Shown: positions 4,125 through 5,893 of the stretch, piece by piece
Position numbering within the stretch: the first letter of the stretch is position 1
How the letters are laid out: each line of letters starts with the position of its first letter
NCBI GenBank assembly: GCA_014523525.1
Contig: JAATVL010000148.1
Span: forward strand, 1-5,893
Source of the DNA: Nitrososphaerales archaeon TH703
Lineage (GTDB): Archaea; Thermoproteota; Nitrososphaeria; Nitrososphaerales; Nitrososphaeraceae
Direction: 5' to 3'
Length of the DNA stretch: 5,893 nucleotides
Notes under the pieces: generated by a model
The model's input: only the letters and a program-made list of their open reading frames with translations
What the model was told of the DNA's origin: nothing
The model's database searches: none
Program-made: the position numbers and the translations under genes

Positions 4125-5786
4125 GTGGCAAGAAACCCACGCAGAAAAACCTTGGTTTCGTTTGTTGCAGGTTTAGCGGCTGGAGCAATAGCAGTTGCAG
4201 TGTCACTTATATTAAAAGAGACCAGCAACGGAACGTTTCTTCCAGAGATTGCTTCTCAGGCATTATTTTCAATAACTCCTGGAGAATTTGAATCACAGGC
4301 AGTTGAAAATTTTGGGCCTCTTGCAAAATATTCAGCCCTTGTTGGATCAGTTGTTGCTAATATAGTAGTTTTTGGAATTATAGCAATTTTTATTGATAGA
4401 GTATACGCTAAATTGAAAAGGAAAGGATATTTACTGAAGGCTCTATTATCCTCTGCTATATCGTATACAATTTTCATATTCATAGCGTTAATGCTAGTTA
4501 CACTAATTCAATCAAGAAGTGGTATACAAATCGTGCAACTACCTGTTGTAGTTCTATCGCTTATTCCACCCCAACTTGCATTTGGATTTGTGTATTCTTC
4601 ATTCTTTCAGGGGAGGACAACGAGAGAAGCGCTGGACGTACTTGAGGGTAGTTCTGATAAATCAATTGATACTGATACTATCGACATTAATTACAGTAGG
4701 AGAGCATTCCTTCGTTTAGTAGCCGCCTCAGCTGTAGCATTACCCATAATTTTCCTTGGGTTAGATAGGCTGTTTTCTAGACAAAATGAGATACAAGAAC
4801 CATCTTCGGCTTCATCTAATTTGTTACCACCGGCCGGTCCTATACCTACCGGGTTCAGGGATCCAAATCTTGCGCCACTTCTTGCTTCTGAAGTTACTCC
4901 AACCTATCTGTTTTACAGGATAGATATAAACCCCATAGTTCCACAAATCGATGCAAATTCTTGGAATCTTTCAATTAAGGGACTGGTGGAAAAACCAATC
5001 ACAATTAATTATGAGCAGATAAAATCAATGCCTTCTACAGAGGAGTATGTGACATTAGAATGCATTAGTAACAAGATCGGAGGTGACCTAATAAGTACTG
5101 CTCTTTGGAAAGGTGTACGTCTAAGAGATCTACTTGAAAAGGCCGTAATCAAGCCAGATGTAAAATACTTGGTGTTTAGATGTGCTGACGGGTATGATGT
5201 TGGAATACCTATAGAGAGATCACTAATGGAAGGCACTATACTGGCGTATGACATGAATTCTGGTCCTCTTACCCCAAAGCATGGTTTCCCTGTTAGGGCA
5301 ATTGTACCTGGTCTTTATGGAATGATGAATCCAAAGTGGTTAACAGAAATTGAACTGGTAGATAGCGTTTACAAGGGCTACTGGCAGCGACTTGGATGGT
5401 CCAATAGCGCAGAGGACAATACTGGCTCGTTCATATTAATTCCGGGACAGGCGCCTATAAGACAGAGATTCAGAAAGCTAGATGAAACTAGTGATGCATC
5501 GTACGGCAATAAAGTTCCAATTGCTGGAGTCGCATTTGCAGGAAATAGGGGAATAGCTAAGGTTGAAGTTAGCACTGATGGAGGGACTACCTGGAAAACA
5601 GCCCAAATGAAGGATCCTCTCTCGCAGTACACGTGGGTACTATGGACAGCTGGATATGTACCACCAAATAAAGAAAATTATAAGATCGTAGTTCGAGCAA
5701 CTGACAAAACAGGAAAGATTCAAACAATTGAAATGAGACCACCTTTTCCCAATGGTGCTACTGGATACCATACAATAACAGCATAG
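4125..5786 (+). CDS. Membrane-anchored molybdopterin-dependent oxidoreductase, sulfite oxidase/YedY superfamily, with internal twin-arginine motif
   Basis: 553 residues from GTG 4125, chosen for the TATA box 26 bp upstream. Residues 1-160 hold four membrane segments (~10-30, 69-91, 103-127, 138-160). A cytoplasmic linker carries SRRAFLRL at 191-198, a good twin-arginine (Tat) consensus, followed by a fifth hydrophobic segment (~199-214). After a Pro/Ser-rich stretch comes the molybdopterin domain (~250-415), with TLECISN (310-316), where C313 is the expected metal ligand, GGDL at 319-322, and KHGFPVR at 385-391 with VPGLYG. The C-terminal Ig-like dimerisation domain (~440-553) includes EVSTDGGTTW and ends in GATGYHT. 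Charges predict N-in topology with the catalytic domain outside the cell membrane. The architecture resembles actinobacterial five-segment Moco proteins. The substrate is unknown; sulfite, sulfoxides or other oxyanions are possible. It should draw on the cofactor made by the neighbouring moa/moe genes. Confidence 0.92.
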   Translation: MARNPRRKTLVSFVAGLAAGAIAVAVSLILKETSNGTFLPEIASQALFSITPGEFESQAVENFGPLAKYSALVGSVVANIVVFGIIAIFIDRVYAKLKRKGYLLKALLSSAISYTIFIFIALMLVTLIQSRSGIQIVQLPVVVLSLIPPQLAFGFVYSSFFQGRTTREALDVLEGSSDKSIDTDTIDINYSRRAFLRLVAASAVALPIIFLGLDRLFSRQNEIQEPSSASSNLLPPAGPIPTGFRDPNLAPLLASEVTPTYLFYRIDINPIVPQIDANSWNLSIKGLVEKPITINYEQIKSMPSTEEYVTLECISNKIGGDLISTALWKGVRLRDLLEKAVIKPDVKYLVFRCADGYDVGIPIERSLMEGTILAYDMNSGPLTPKHGFPVRAIVPGLYGMMNPKWLTEIELVDSVYKGYWQRLGWSNSAEDNTGSFILIPGQAPIRQRFRKLDETSDASYGNKVPIAGVAFAGNRGIAKVEVSTDGGTTWKTAQMKDPLSQYTWVLWTAGYVPPNKENYKIVVRATDKTGKIQTIEMRPPFPNGATGYHTITA

Positions 5787-5827
5787 GAATGAATTACCGA
5801 TTTAAACTGTCAACTATCCAATAGTCT

Positions 5828-5860
5828 TCACTTTTCGATAGCGGTATTACGTAAAAGTGA
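5828..5860. repeat. Inverted repeat downstream of the oxidoreductase gene
   Basis: TCACTTTT at 5828-5835 and AAAAGTGA at 5853-5860 are perfect 8-base arms around 17 bases, 42 bases after the stop codon. It could be a weak terminator-type hairpin or mRNA end structure, or a regulator site for a gene beyond the window. No other feature is seen in 5787-5893. Confidence 0.35.
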
Positions 5861-5893
5861 GTGTAACCAAATCTTTCATTATCAAAAAGTTAA

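Noticed and set aside
1..5893. CRISPR array, insertion sequence, defence system or prophage
   Set aside because: No spaced direct repeats, transposase, terminal inverted repeats or phage-type genes were seen; the genes form a metabolic cluster.

Overview
The window looks like AT-rich archaeal chromosome, most likely from a member of the Thaumarchaeota/Nitrososphaeria. Three things point that way. Two genes have an archaeal TATA-like box (CTTAAAT) centred 26-27 bp upstream of the start codon with no Shine-Dalgarno site, which suggests leaderless transcripts. There is a small, Met-rich, exported protein carrying five N-glycosylation sequons. The protein sequences also resemble what I know from soil ammonia-oxidising archaea. 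The lineage is an inference, because no rRNA or marker gene is present.

Layout. On the + strand, positions 1-1983 form a tight cluster: the 3' end of moaE (large subunit of molybdopterin synthase), a fused moaC-moaB gene, and a TauE/SafE-family membrane transporter. The transporter's first 47 residues lie upstream of the first canonical start codon. Facing it, with only 7 bp between the stop codons, is moeA on the - strand (1991-3310). A divergent intergenic region of about 300 bp follows. It holds promoters for moeA and for a small exported Met-rich protein (3614-3976). A 148-bp spacer with two stem-loops then leads to a 553-residue membrane-anchored oxidoreductase of the sulfite oxidase/YedY molybdopterin superfamily (4125-5786). 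The last 107 bp hold no gene.

How the parts may work together. MoaC, MoaE, MoaB and MoeA cover most steps from the first cyclic pyranopterin to metal insertion, and the oxidoreductase is a likely client of the finished cofactor. The oxidoreductase has four membrane segments and then an internal twin-arginine motif just before a fifth. This suggests that the cofactor-loaded domain is folded in the cytoplasm and moved out by Tat after Sec has inserted the first four segments. The TauE/SafE neighbour, from a family that includes sulfite and organosulfonate exporters, makes sulfur oxyanion handling a possible theme, but the substrates of both proteins are unknown.

Points most worth a second look are the missing start codon of the TauE gene, the mixed Sec/Tat architecture of the oxidoreductase, replaced signature motifs in MoeA, and the Met-His pattern of the small exported protein.
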